From NCBI RefSeq assembly GCF_001613085.1, contig NZ_BDBR01000015.1:1-64000 (forward strand): 64,000 nucleotides of DNA, in the 5' to 3' direction. Source of the stretch: Nocardia salmonicida NBRC 13393 (GTDB taxonomy: Bacteria; Actinomycetota; Actinomycetes; Mycobacteriales; Mycobacteriaceae). Position numbers and translations under genes: made by a program. Positions 33,468 to 42,970 of this stretch are shown in pieces. Numbering within the stretch: position 1 is the first letter of the stretch; every line of letters starts with the position of its first letter. The notes under the pieces were generated by a model that saw nothing but the letters and a program-made list of their open reading frames with translations, searched no databases and was not told where the DNA came from.

Positions 33468-36034
33468 CACTCATCGTCGACTCGGTCCCCGTCGATCAGC
33501 GCGCGATCGAGCGCGCACAGCTGCGAGCCGAGATCAGTGTGGCCGCCCGCGTCCTCACCCCCGTGTGGCCGTTGAGCAGTTTCATCGCGGTCAACCCGCT
33601 CGGCGGGCTGGAACATCGCCCCTTCGACGACGCCCTCGCTCTCGCCGGTGACCTCTACGGCCTCCGAGGCACCCTCGGCGAGGCCGGGTTCCGCGCGGCC
33701 CACGCCACCGGCCGAATCACGAAGGCCGATCTGGGCGAGGCTCTCGAGCGCCGACTCCCGGACACCATTACCGCGGCACCGGTCGAGGTCGACGGACGCA
33801 TTCACACTGCCGTCGAGATCCTTCTGGCCGACCTTGTCCGCGGATCGATCCCGCCACCCCCCGCCCGCCGGCTGCTCACTCTGAGTGAACGCGTGTGCGC
33901 GCGCACCGCGGCAGCGATCGACGCCCAAACCGTCAAATGGTGCTCGGCGTATCTGGATTCCGGCGAGGCCGGCTGGACACTGCCCGGCCGCGACCGGGGC
34001 TTCTACCCGGCCTGGGCCGATCTGGCGCCACGCGATCCCCGGCTCCCCGCAGCCGCTCGCCGCGCGCTGCGCGACCTGCCCTCCGATCCCGCTGATGCCG
34101 TCTCGCACGCACTGGCACGACTCGGTGTCGGACACGGTGGTGAACGCATCGCCTACCTGCGCGCGCACCTGACGCGGCTGCCGGGCTGGGCCGGCCACAT
34201 CCTGTGGCACAGCAACACACCCGGCTCGGCAATCGACCTGGTCGACTATCTCGCCGTCCGGCTCAGCTACGAGGCGCACCTGCTCGACACCACCGAACTG
34301 CCCGCAAGGCCGGCCCCAGTTCCCGATCACCCATCGGACACGGCCACAGACCGTGCCCATCGCGTGGCACAGGCATTGGGCACGACCGGTCTCGATGCCG
34401 CCGCCGAGGCGTCGATCGTCCGGATTCTCGACCGTATGCCCGTCGATTCGCGGCCACTGGTGTGGCTGGACGCTTACGAGACGCACTATCGCCGCGGTCT
34501 GCTCGAGGAACTGGACAAACCCGTCCCCACCCCGGACCTCACCCGCGCCGGCGCGCAATTGGTGCTGTGTATCGATCCCCGCTCGGAAGGACTGCGCCGG
34601 CATCTCGAGGCGCTGGGCAACTACGACACGTTCGGATTCGCGGGGTTCTTCGCCGTGGCCAGCCGCATCCACGCCCTCGCCAACGGTGACCCCGCGATCG
34701 CGGCGCCGGCTCTGGTGACACCTCACATCGACCTGTACGAACAACCCGACCCGGCAGCGCTCGCCGCGGCGCAGCGCCACATCGCGGGACTGCACACCCT
34801 CGCAGCCACCACAGAGGCGGTCCACACCGCCAAAGCCGACCTGGCGGCACCGTTCGCCCTCGCCGAGATCCTCGGCTGGGCGAGCGGGCCCGTGGCCGCC
34901 GCGAAAACCATCGCACCCCGCCGCTACCGGCGATGGCGCACCCGCACCCGGACCCTGATCGCGCCCCCTGCCCGCACCGTGATCGACACCGCTGGTGGGC
35001 TCAGTCTCGTCCAGCGTGTGCAGATCGCCGAAACCGCCCTCACGGTCATGGGACTCACCAAGGGTTTCGCTCGGCTGGTGGTGTTCTGCGGACACGGCGC
35101 CAATACCGAGAACAATCCCTTCCATTCGGCGTTGGCCTGTGGCGCCTGCGGTGGCAACCCCGGCGGGCCGAACGCTCGCGCCGCCGTGGACATCCTCAAT
35201 GACACCGAAGTGCGCGACAGGCTCGCCGGCCGCGGCATCGAGATTCCCGACGACAGCTGGTTCGTCGCCGCCGAGCATGACACCACCAGCGACCGCGTCA
35301 CCATCCTCGACTGTTACCGGGTGCCCGATACACATCGGCACGACCTCGATCGGCTCACTGCCGACCTGGCCGAAGCCGGGCGTCGCCTCGCCGCCGAACG
35401 AGCCACCCTGCTTCCCGGCGCACCCGACCGGCCGAGCCCGCACACGGCGGCACGCCACGCCGGAACCCGTAGCGCGGACTGGGCACAGGTGTATCCCGAA
35501 TGGGGCCTGGCCGGCAACGCGGCGTTCATCATCGGACCACGCGCCGTGTCCGCAGGGGTCGATCTGCACCGCCGCTGCTTTCTGCACTCCTACAACCCCG
35601 ACGACGACCCGACCGCGACCGCGCTGGAAACGATCCTCACCGCACCGGTGATCGTCGCGCAATGGATCAACTGCCAGTACTATTTCTCCACCGTCGCCCC
35701 CGACATCTTCGGTGCCGGCACCAAAACAACCCACAACGTCGTCGGTGGAATCGGCGTTCTCACCGGCCCTTCCGGAGACCTGCGAACGGGCCTGCCCTGG
35801 CAATCGGTGGCAGTCGGGAACCGCCTCGTGCACGAACCGATGCGCCTGCTCGTCCTCGTCCACGCCCCACAGCAGCGAATCGACACCATCGTGGCCCGCA
35901 ACCCCAAGGTGCGCGATCTCGTCGACAACCACTGGATCACCCTCCTCGCCCGCACCGACCAGAGCTCCCCCTGGCAACACCGCACCCGCGAGGGATGGAG
36001 TCCCTACCCCACCTCGAACGGAGTACAGCCATGA
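33464..36034 (+). CDS. dabA: DabA-like inorganic carbon transporter subunit (DUF2309)
   Basis: ATG overlaps the dabB stop (ATGA). 856 residues, the usual length of DUF2309. It resembles a beta-carbonic anhydrase-like zinc site: Cys369 and Asp371 in LVLCIDPRSE, His544 in FCGHGANTENNP, and Cys559 in SALACGACGGNPGGPNA, in the spacing known for DabA. The N-terminus PVWPLSSFIAVNPLGG and the C-terminal NCQYYFSTVAPDIFGAG with VHNVVG-like TTHNVVGG are also standard. With DabB it forms a membrane complex that accumulates bicarbonate. Heterotrophs use it to supply carboxylases at low CO2. Confidence 0.92.
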   Translation: MTLIVDSVPVDQRAIERAQLRAEISVAARVLTPVWPLSSFIAVNPLGGLEHRPFDDALALAGDLYGLRGTLGEAGFRAAHATGRITKADLGEALERRLPDTITAAPVEVDGRIHTAVEILLADLVRGSIPPPPARRLLTLSERVCARTAAAIDAQTVKWCSAYLDSGEAGWTLPGRDRGFYPAWADLAPRDPRLPAAARRALRDLPSDPADAVSHALARLGVGHGGERIAYLRAHLTRLPGWAGHILWHSNTPGSAIDLVDYLAVRLSYEAHLLDTTELPARPAPVPDHPSDTATDRAHRVAQALGTTGLDAAAEASIVRILDRMPVDSRPLVWLDAYETHYRRGLLEELDKPVPTPDLTRAGAQLVLCIDPRSEGLRRHLEALGNYDTFGFAGFFAVASRIHALANGDPAIAAPALVTPHIDLYEQPDPAALAAAQRHIAGLHTLAATTEAVHTAKADLAAPFALAEILGWASGPVAAAKTIAPRRYRRWRTRTRTLIAPPARTVIDTAGGLSLVQRVQIAETALTVMGLTKGFARLVVFCGHGANTENNPFHSALACGACGGNPGGPNARAAVDILNDTEVRDRLAGRGIEIPDDSWFVAAEHDTTSDRVTILDCYRVPDTHRHDLDRLTADLAEAGRRLAAERATLLPGAPDRPSPHTAARHAGTRSADWAQVYPEWGLAGNAAFIIGPRAVSAGVDLHRRCFLHSYNPDDDPTATALETILTAPVIVAQWINCQYYFSTVAPDIFGAGTKTTHNVVGGIGVLTGPSGDLRTGLPWQSVAVGNRLVHEPMRLLVLVHAPQQRIDTIVARNPKVRDLVDNHWITLLARTDQSSPWQHRTREGWSPYPTSNGVQP

Positions 36035-36354
36035 CCCGCGCCAACCTCGCGAAAATGACCAGAATCGAGGTCATCGTCTCGGGAACCGACGCCCCCGACG
36101 TTCGCCGCCTCATCGAGCACTCCGGCGCCACCGGATACACCACCATCTCCGGTGTCTCCGGTCTGGGCCACAACGGATACCACGAAGGACGGCTGCTGTT
36201 CAACGAACAAGACACCCTCGCCCTGCTCATCACCGTCATCCCCGACCACCGCGCCGACGTCCTCATCGCCGGCCTCCGCCCCCTGCTCGAGAACTCCTCC
36301 GGAGTCATGTTCGTCACCGACACCTACGTCAGCCGACCCGACTACTTCACGTGA
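36031..36354 (+). CDS. PII-like signalling protein of the dab operon
   Basis: ATG overlaps the dabA stop (ATGA). 107 residues with a ferredoxin-like PII fold: RIEVIVSGTDAPDVRRLIEHSGATG at the N-terminus, a short T-loop region around GVSGLGHNGYHEGRL, then ALLITVIPDHRADVLIAGLRPLL and VMFVTDTYVSR. Such PII-like proteins accompany carbon transporters (compare SbtB and carboxysome PII proteins) and respond to adenine nucleotides or bicarbonate. It likely gates DabAB activity. Confidence 0.82.
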   Translation: MTRANLAKMTRIEVIVSGTDAPDVRRLIEHSGATGYTTISGVSGLGHNGYHEGRLLFNEQDTLALLITVIPDHRADVLIAGLRPLLENSSGVMFVTDTYVSRPDYFT

Positions 36355-36540
36355 ACGACCCGCCACGCGTTCGGTGGACCGCTGCGGTGGTGCGTCGCCA
36401 AGGGTCGGCCCACGGGCAGGGGACGAACTCTCCTACCACCACACCGACGAGTGCTGCATCCCGGTCGGCTCTCGCTCCCCGAACCGGCCGGATGACCAAC
36501 CACTTCCGCTGAATCGAACAGAAACGGGTAAGACGAGACC

Positions 36541-36927
36541 ATGTCAGACAGCCACCCTGAGCCGCACCCGCCCGAGGCAACCCGCGCCCCCGTCTCGCCG
36601 ACCTCGGTTGCGGGCAGCCGGGAGTGGTTCCTGACACAGCAACGCACCCGCCCGGATGTGCCGTTGCCGGTCCTGGTCGAACGTGCGGCCGTGATCGAGC
36701 AAGCCATTGGTGTCCTGATGGTGGTTTATGGAGTGCCCGCCGCTGGCGCGGCGAGGTTGCTCACCTGGCGGATCCAGGACACAGGTTCGGATGCGCGAGC
36801 GTTCGCCACTCGTCTGATCGCCGAGCTACCCTCGCTCCCTGCACCCTTACCAGAGCAGCGGGCCGTGTTCGACCGGCTGCTGTTCACCGCACATCAGCTT
36901 CCTGGCGGCGACCAGCGCACGCGGTAG
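36541..36927 (+). CDS. ANTAR-domain protein
   Basis: ATG at 36541; 128 residues. The region 45-100 (ERAAVIEQAIGVLMVVYGVPAAGAARLL, then RAFATRLIAEL) matches the ANTAR RNA-binding three-helix bundle: conserved Ile-Glu-Gln-Ala-x-Gly-x-Leu-Met. There is no receiver or GAF domain, so any signal input must come from another protein. ANTAR proteins act by antitermination on twin hairpins. The 186-base gap before it holds no recognised gene. Confidence 0.72.
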   Translation: MSDSHPEPHPPEATRAPVSPTSVAGSREWFLTQQRTRPDVPLPVLVERAAVIEQAIGVLMVVYGVPAAGAARLLTWRIQDTGSDARAFATRLIAELPSLPAPLPEQRAVFDRLLFTAHQLPGGDQRTR

Positions 36928-37172
36928 CGCTCCGACGCGGCCGAGAGCAGCTGTCCCCGAACGTGACCAGTGGTCGCGACCCCGAATCCAGCGACAAGCC
37001 CCCGACTCGGTGTTGTCCGCGAACCCTGCGGACGCGATGTCAGCGCAGAGGATCTCGCCTGCCCCGACAGGGCGATTACACGCAACCTAATTGGCGAAAT
37101 AGAATTCGTAAGTTTACAATTCCCTGTATCGGGGGCGGTCGCCCACACCCCTCGACCGTGGTGGCGCCCCCG

Positions 37173-37541
37173 ATGCCCACTACCGCAGCGCCGGTGCGCT
37201 GCCATCCGAAGGGGGCCGTCGTGGCTGCTGCCGTCGATTCCCCGGTCGTGCTGGCGCTGGATGTCACCGATCCCGGTGTGGAAGATGTCGATGCCCGGGT
37301 AGTGGCGGGCCTGGTACCCGACCGCGGAGTTCTGATCGTGGCGGTGCTGACACCTCCGGCGCGTGCCAGCCTGAACGCGCGACTGCTGGCGTGGCGCCAG
37401 GCCCAGCGCATCGACCGCGCCGACACGCTGGCCGCGCGACTGCGGGCGACCGCAGCCATGGGCGGGCGCGGGATCACGGTGAGCGCGGTCTCTCGGATCC
37501 TCAGCGGCAGCGCACCGACCGCGCAGTGCCGGAACCCCTGA
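37173..37541 (+). CDS. Uncharacterised small protein, 122 aa
   Basis: ATG at 37173 (start uncertain; a GTG at about 37219 would also serve). The frame has good third-position G/C bias and a two-part look: a beta-rich start (VVLALDVTDPGVEDVDARVVAGL, GVLIVAVL), then a helical, Arg-rich end (ASLNARLLAWRQAQRIDRADTLAARLR). No family is recognised. An A/T-rich stretch at 37085-37130 precedes it and may be its promoter. Confidence 0.4.
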   Translation: MPTTAAPVRCHPKGAVVAAAVDSPVVLALDVTDPGVEDVDARVVAGLVPDRGVLIVAVLTPPARASLNARLLAWRQAQRIDRADTLAARLRATAAMGGRGITVSAVSRILSGSAPTAQCRNP

Positions 37542-37585
37542 TTGCGGTTGATTGCCAGTGAGGCAGCACTGCCCCGGCGCGCCGT

Positions 37586-38046
37586 TCATAATGCCGCCGT
37601 GATGAAGTGCCGCATGAGGCGGGCGGCGGTGATGGCACCGAGCAGCTTCAGCTTCACGCCGTTGCTGTCGGGTTCGACGACGGCGACCAGGGGGCTGTGG
37701 GTGCCGGCCATCAGAATCGCAACCTCCATGGGGCGCGCGTTGGCCCCGACAACAGGCAGCGGATACCAGCGCCGGGGAGCCCACGGTCCGCCCGGCCAGA
37801 CGCGCGGCGAGTTCGCCATCGTGGGCCTCGGTCACGACACCGGCCAGCACCGGGTCTTCGGCGCTGTAAGCGGGGAGGAGCTCCCGGAGCAGCTGGGAGC
37901 TGGGCGCGATGGCGTATGGCCGCCCGTCGGCATCGAGGACCAGCGGGACAACCAACGACTGGTCGGCCAGCATCCAGGCCGCGTCGATCGCCCTCTCGCC
38001 CGTGGTCACGGAGGGATAAGGCGCGGCGAGATTTCCGTGCGCGCAT
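37586..38046 (-). pseudogene. CBS-domain protein, two frameshifts
   Basis: The fragments read in order from an ATG at 38046 (MRARKSRRALS), then in a second frame from about 38009 (TTGERAIDAAWMLADQSLVVPLVLDADG, SQLLRELLPAY, LAARLAGRTV). A third frame from about 37783 follows (APRRWYPLPVV, MEVAILMAGTHSPLVAVVEPD, LLGAITAARLMRHF). Together these make one CBS-pair protein of about 150 residues, a type common beside stress genes. The shifts lie near 38012-38020 and in a CCC run at 37781-37783. Sequencing error cannot be excluded for either one, but two shifts and a decayed neighbour argue for a pseudogene. Confidence 0.65.
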
Positions 38047-38220
38047 GGCGGGCTTCCTCTGGGCCTGTTGATAGATGTCGGGGATGCCGTCGGCGTCCTC
38101 GTCGCGTGTCTCCGCCTCCCACAGGCGGCGGTAGATGCCGTTGCGGCGCTTGATCAGAAGCGCTGCCACGGCCGCGGTGATGAGCGAGCCGAGCAGGACG
38201 GCGGTGACATCGGGTGACCT
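38047..38220 (-). pseudogene. C-terminal remnant of an NhaA-type Na+/H+ antiporter
   Basis: Only the final membrane helix and tail are recognisable: VTAVLLGSLITAAVAALLIKRRNGIYRRLWEAE (cited in part) followed by RDEDADGIPDIYQ. This is the ending seen in many actinobacterial NhaA proteins. The rest of the gene is missing between here and the recombinase operon at 38507. The roughly 290 bases in between give only short, unconvincing frames, one of which (about 38300-38470) has some protein-like character (RSLFTAELLAQQAWQAA) that I cannot place. Confidence 0.5.
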
Positions 38221-38506
38221 GGCGCACCACCTCCGGCGGCAGGACACGGCCACCAAGGTGGGAGGGCAGCCGTGGTAGACCAACACCAGCCGCACTCCGG
38301 TCTAGCAGCGCAGAATGAGCAGCCCTTCGATCGCCGCTACGCGATGCGCGCAGCAAGATGCTCTGGTCGATCTCCAGCGCCACCACCCGCGCCGTTGCTG
38401 CCTGCCAGGCTTGCTGTGCGAGCAGCTCGGCGGTGAACAGTGAGCGAGTCCAGCTCTCCGGTCCCGGCCCCGGGCAAGTGGAATCCTTCACAAGCAACCC
38501 CAGCTT

Positions 38507-38935
38507 CTAGAGCTCGGGGAAGGTGTCCGGGCGGCGGAAGGTGAGAATCTGCGCGCCGTTGGTGGAATGTCCAGTGAAGGCTGCATTCTCGCAGGCGAGC
38601 GTGTTGATCACTGTCGCGTACAACTGGAGTCGTTGTTCCAGGTCCGCGACCTGCTTGAGCAAGGCAGCGCGCTCGGCGCGAAGGCGAGGAACGTCGCTGC
38701 CGCATCGGCAGCTCACCGCTGGTTGGGACACGGTGGCTTTCACCCTGGCCTGGAACTGCTCCTTCAGATCGAGGTGCCGGTGCGTCAACTGCCAGCGTTT
38801 GACGCCGGCTTCGATCGCCAGTTGGGACACGCTGAGCCGTCCGGTAGCGCGGAGCGGAATGCCGGCGAGCAGGCGATCCATTGCCGCGATGATCGCTGCC
38901 CGGGTCGCGTGAGGTTCGGATACGGATTCAGACAC
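38507..38935 (-). CDS. TnpC/DUF6262-like transposon accessory protein
   Basis: ATG at 38935, overlapping the end of the recombinase gene by 8 bases. 142 residues: an N-terminal helix-turn-helix-like segment (ATRAAIIAAMDRLLAG, then LSVSQLAIEAGVKRWQLTHRH) and a central coiled coil (PRLRAERAALLKQVADLEQRLQLYA), ending with NTLACENAAF. This fold and position match the small third gene (tnpC) of Tn554-type elements, annotated as DUF6262 in actinobacteria. TnpC influences integration orientation and efficiency in Tn554. Confidence 0.72.
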   Translation of the reverse strand: MSESVSEPHATRAAIIAAMDRLLAGIPLRATGRLSVSQLAIEAGVKRWQLTHRHLDLKEQFQARVKATVSQPAVSCRCGSDVPRLRAERAALLKQVADLEQRLQLYATVINTLACENAAFTGHSTNGAQILTFRRPDTFPEL

Positions 38936-41078
38936 CTGCGCTCCTCTCTCGTGGCGGTCGTTCGTGGATGTCGAGAATCGTTGCCAGACGGTGCAATTCG
39001 TATCGTTCGCGTTCGTGGCGGATCGGTGGAGCCAGCGGATCGGAGACCATGGTGGTGAGCGCGTCGTGGCGGGCGCGGATCACTGCGATGTCCCGGTCGG
39101 TGCGGGCGATGTTGCGGCATTTGGGTCGGCAGTCGTCGAGATCGGGAGTGACCAGCGGATCACCGGCGGTGCCGCGGATCTGGCAGGCGGCGTGTGCGGG
39201 GTCGAATACACAGGTCATGCCGTCGCCATGGTGGATTTGCAGCAGCGGGTTTCCGAGCAGGTCGCGGGTTTGGCGAATGTTGGTCAGTACGTGTCCGGCG
39301 AACTGGCCGTCCGCAGCGGTGACGCGCTGACGATACGCGTCGGCGGCCGGACCGCTGACGTGCTCGCCGTCATCGAGCGCGCGGTGATCGTCGGCGATAT
39401 TCTCCAGCCGGTACAGCCAGTCCTCGAAGGCATAGTCGTCGGGGAACCCGGATTCGTAGGTTCCTGCGTATCCCTGCAACATTCGGGTATGCGCGTGCCC
39501 ATACTGAATCGACGCGGCGATCAGGCCGCGGGGGCGTCGGCGGATGAACCACGCCAATGTTCTGCGGAATCGTGAGGCGTTCAACCCTCCGCTCGGGTCC
39601 TCAGGTATCGCATCGGTTCGGCCGCCGCGGCGGCATTCGTCGTTGACCCAGGTGACGAACCGGGTGATGTCACGGGCAATGGTGGTCGAGGTGCGGGCCT
39701 TGCCTTGGCGTTTGAGATTGTGCGTCCGCCGATCGGGTTGCAGCCACGTCGGGAACAGCAGAGGCTGCGGGTGCAACTGTTCGAGTACCCCGATCGCGCG
39801 GGCGACGATGTCGATGACCACCCAGGGAACGCGGCGCTGCTGCCCTGCCGGCAACTTGTTGCCGTCGGTGTCTACGGCGTTCTTGAAATACAGTCCCTGC
39901 ATCAGCCACAGATCATTCGCCGCGTCGTATTCCAGGCATCCGCGCTGCAGATTCAAGACCTCGCCCGGTCGGGCACCCGAAAGGTAGGCGATCACGACGA
40001 AGCACGCGGTGCTCAACAGCCGCGCCATTTTCGGTGCCTCGTGATAGCTGATCGGGCGGTCTCGCCACGGCTGACCGTCGAGTAGCGCGGTGATCGGCGT
40101 ATCGAGGTCGGCCTGGTCGGACACCTCGAGCCCCAACTCGAGGACCCTGCGCCCAGCGGCGGTCCTGCCCAGGGTATCGCCGACCGCGCCGATGATCAGA
40201 CCGATATGGTGCCAGTCCACGACTGTGTCGCCGTTGTCGTCGAGTGTCCCCGGCAGGCATCCACCGTGGTTCCGCAACCGAGCGGCGTAGTCGTCCAACC
40301 GGCGGGGAACATCGCCGTGCGGCGGGCGAGCGCTGCGTCCGGTACGGGCTCGTTCCTGGGGTTCTTGCGCGTGCAGCGTCAGATGCTCGGAATACGCGGC
40401 GAGGATGTCGGCGGCGAAATCATCGACGAACCGGATCGCCCACCACAACAGATGCTGCATCGTGAGTTCGGCGATCCTCGGCGTCCGGTTCTCGATGTAA
40501 TTGACTGTGCGACCGAAGATCTCGAACGATTCCTCACCATCCCACGGCGGCGAGGACGGCAACCGCATATCCTCCGGTAGAGCGGTGCGGTAGGACCACA
40601 ACCGTTTGACTTCCATCAACCGCTGGTACTTCATTTGCAGTCGAATCGGCTCCTCGGCGAGGGCAAGCAGATAGTCGTCGAGCATCGGGTTGGTGACCTG
40701 TCCGAAGCTGGTCAGGCTTCGCTCGTTCATCCAAGCAAGAAGTGGCCGCAGCAGGCCGAGCGCTGCCATGACCGTGCGCACCGACGGTCGTGAGTTCCCG
40801 CCTCGCAGCCGCGCGGCACCGGTGTGGTTGAGCAGCTGCCAGAAGTAGATTTTCACCTCGTGTCGCAAGGGCGGCGGGATCGTCGCGAAGTTGATGCTGT
40901 GCGCGCAGAAATGGTCCTCGAAGATCGCCGGGTCGATGTCCCATCGGTCCTGCCCGAATCGCGACAGTCGGTCGGTGTTCGTTCCTGGCCGCAGCGGACG
41001 CGACATCAGCACCAGCGTGGATGGCTCCGGGTGCGCCACATTGGTGTCGGTCAGTGGCAGCGGATTGTGTGTGGTCAT
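38928..41078 (-). CDS. Tyrosine recombinase, third gene of the set (716 aa)
   Basis: ATG at 41078 overlaps the stop of the preceding recombinase gene (ATGA). The catalytic C-terminal half (about 380-600) contains VVIAYLSGARPGEVLNLQRG (first Arg), RFRRTLAWFI, IQYGHAHTRMLQGYAG (His/Arg and Tyr region). The N-terminal 300 residues form a long arm- or core-binding region. A cluster of Cys near the C-terminus (CVFDPAHAACQ, CRPKC) might bind a metal. It belongs to the large integrases that occur beside TnpA/TnpB in actinobacterial Tn554-like elements. Its separate duty in strand exchange is not known. Confidence 0.85.
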   Translation of the reverse strand: MTTHNPLPLTDTNVAHPEPSTLVLMSRPLRPGTNTDRLSRFGQDRWDIDPAIFEDHFCAHSINFATIPPPLRHEVKIYFWQLLNHTGAARLRGGNSRPSVRTVMAALGLLRPLLAWMNERSLTSFGQVTNPMLDDYLLALAEEPIRLQMKYQRLMEVKRLWSYRTALPEDMRLPSSPPWDGEESFEIFGRTVNYIENRTPRIAELTMQHLLWWAIRFVDDFAADILAAYSEHLTLHAQEPQERARTGRSARPPHGDVPRRLDDYAARLRNHGGCLPGTLDDNGDTVVDWHHIGLIIGAVGDTLGRTAAGRRVLELGLEVSDQADLDTPITALLDGQPWRDRPISYHEAPKMARLLSTACFVVIAYLSGARPGEVLNLQRGCLEYDAANDLWLMQGLYFKNAVDTDGNKLPAGQQRRVPWVVIDIVARAIGVLEQLHPQPLLFPTWLQPDRRTHNLKRQGKARTSTTIARDITRFVTWVNDECRRGGRTDAIPEDPSGGLNASRFRRTLAWFIRRRPRGLIAASIQYGHAHTRMLQGYAGTYESGFPDDYAFEDWLYRLENIADDHRALDDGEHVSGPAADAYRQRVTAADGQFAGHVLTNIRQTRDLLGNPLLQIHHGDGMTCVFDPAHAACQIRGTAGDPLVTPDLDDCRPKCRNIARTDRDIAVIRARHDALTTMVSDPLAPPIRHERERYELHRLATILDIHERPPRERSAGV

Positions 41079-42970
41079 CGCAGATCGAGCTCTCTGCTCA
41101 GGAATCGGCTCACCAGGTCGCGCTCGGCGTCGGTGACGGCGGCGCGCGCGGTGGCGATTGCGGCGCTGTCGTGCTGGGCGAGCAGGTCCGAGAGTTGGGC
41201 GTGGGGGCGGGCGAAGCGCTGAGTCCACCGCAGCGGTGTGATCTCACTGCGGCGTGCGGTCAGGTGATCGTGGACGAGAACCTGCACGGGCAGGTGCCGG
41301 GGCAGCGCCCGTGCACAGGGACATTCCAAGCACAACATGAACGAGGCCCGGCACGGCTGCCCGGCAGGCGAGTGTGGACTGTTCGTATTGTCTGCGCAGG
41401 CAGCCAGCACGGTATCGAGCCGGCCGCCGATCATGCGCTCGAGAGTTCGGGCATTCACACCGTGAAGGGCAGCGACCGATTCCGGGTCGATGCGTGCTGC
41501 CTCGATCTGGGCTGCCGACAGGGTGGCCATCACGCCCCGCGTTCGGGCCTTGGCCACTTCTTCGGTCAGCGCCGCCGCCACTACGCGCTGGTATTCGCGC
41601 AGATTGCCGCGATTGCGAGCGAGATAGTCGGTGGCCAGCGTCTGCTCGGTATGTGCGACCGGCTTCTGGTGCAGTTCCAGGTAGGTCAGGCGTATCAGCT
41701 CCAGCGTCAGATGCAGCCGACTGGGCTCGGCATCGGGTCGGGGGGAATCCGCGATCAGGTCGTGCTGTGTCGCCCATTGCTGGATCTGCTGGGCGTTGGC
41801 AGTGAGCGGCCGGAACGAGCGACCGGACCGGGGCTGTCCTTGAATCGTGCTGCCCGCCTTGCTGGCCCATCGGACCAGCAGTCGGTCGGTGTCGATCATC
41901 TCGCGAGTGCGGGCGGTCAACTCGTGCAGCAGCACATAGACCCCGAAGGGGGTGTGCAGCCTGTCGCGGGTCGACAACTCACCGGGGTTCTCGGGGACGC
42001 TGATCCAGTCGGGGACCTCGCTGAGCGCGATGCTCATGTGTGCGAGAGACCCTCGGCGCGGTTTGACCGCGGAAACGATCGCGGTCGCCGTTGAGCCGGT
42101 GTGGCCGTCGGCGCGATGGTGCGCGGCCGGAGTACCGAGGATGACACTGGGGTTTTGGCCGGTCATCGCGGTCAGCAGAATCGCCGCTGCCAGACACTCC
42201 TTCGTCGACAGGTGTAGCCAGCACACCACGTCGTCGGTTCGCCCGAAGTTGTGGGTGACCCACTCGCGGACAACTTCCTTCCCGTCACCGTTGATGCGCC
42301 GGGGCACATCCCCATGCCGGTCCACCCAGTCCAGCAGCTGGGATCGGCGAAGTTGTTGCGGCGCAACATCACCGGCCCGGAACTGACGCAGCAGCTCCCG
42401 GTTACCACGTATTCTCACCGTCGCCGCCCGTAGGTCGGACCGGGCGCTGTCGGCGATCCGGCGCAACTCGTCGCGGCTGTAACTGCACTTGGCGACCGCG
42501 GGGTCGGCGCGACGCGGATTGCGTTCCTTGAGCTTGCCCGCGAGCTCGTCGCTGATGCCTTCGGCCCGGCGTAGCGTCTGCTTGAGGATGCCCAGTTCCT
42601 GCCCGGCGGTCCCGATCGTCAGGGACATTCGGTACCCGTCGATGTGGACCGGCGCGATGTCCCGTATCCGGATCGGCGGATGGGTCACCATGGACAGATG
42701 CTGAGCGAACCGGACAATCGCTCGGAAGCTGGCGATCATGGGGCTCATCGATGTCAGTCCCTGGCCCGGTGCCACCCGCTTGGCGAACGCTGCCGCAAAC
42801 CCTGCTTGAATCTCACCCGACACCGGCAGGTCACCAAAGCCGAAGTCGCGATGACCGCCGTCTTGGGCATAAGCGCGGACCATCAACCCGTCCTCGCTTG
42901 CCAAGATGCCGCGCTCGGTCCTGGGAACCTCAATGGATGGCAGCGCCGCGTGGCGCCCGCGTCGATTCAT
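41075..42970 (-). CDS. tnpB: Tyrosine recombinase TnpB-like (631 aa)
   Basis: ATG at 42970 overlaps the stop of the first recombinase gene (ATGA). The 631-residue length is almost that of Tn554 TnpB (630). Visible features are an N-terminal SAM-like helical region with VRFAQHLSM, a Lys/Arg-rich core domain (CLAAAILLTAMTGQNPSVILG), and a C-terminal Cys cluster (CRASFMLCLECPCARALPRHLP) common in TnpB proteins. The classical HxxR...Y residues are harder to place than in the two partners, so its catalytic competence is uncertain. Confidence 0.82.
   Translation of the reverse strand: MNRRGRHAALPSIEVPRTERGILASEDGLMVRAYAQDGGHRDFGFGDLPVSGEIQAGFAAAFAKRVAPGQGLTSMSPMIASFRAIVRFAQHLSMVTHPPIRIRDIAPVHIDGYRMSLTIGTAGQELGILKQTLRRAEGISDELAGKLKERNPRRADPAVAKCSYSRDELRRIADSARSDLRAATVRIRGNRELLRQFRAGDVAPQQLRRSQLLDWVDRHGDVPRRINGDGKEVVREWVTHNFGRTDDVVCWLHLSTKECLAAAILLTAMTGQNPSVILGTPAAHHRADGHTGSTATAIVSAVKPRRGSLAHMSIALSEVPDWISVPENPGELSTRDRLHTPFGVYVLLHELTARTREMIDTDRLLVRWASKAGSTIQGQPRSGRSFRPLTANAQQIQQWATQHDLIADSPRPDAEPSRLHLTLELIRLTYLELHQKPVAHTEQTLATDYLARNRGNLREYQRVVAAALTEEVAKARTRGVMATLSAAQIEAARIDPESVAALHGVNARTLERMIGGRLDTVLAACADNTNSPHSPAGQPCRASFMLCLECPCARALPRHLPVQVLVHDHLTARRSEITPLRWTQRFARPHAQLSDLLAQHDSAAIATARAAVTDAERDLVSRFLSRELDLR

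Noticed and set aside
33173..35980. 935-codon leftward open frame opposite dabA
   Set aside because: Antisense shadow of dabA; its Gly/Arg/Val-rich translation has no domain and dabA shows a complete zinc site.
31881..36034. Complex I (NuoL) or Mrp antiporter operon
   Set aside because: The NuoL-like gene is alone with a DUF2309 gene and a PII-like gene; the other Nuo/Mrp subunits are missing, and DabA's zinc ligands are intact.
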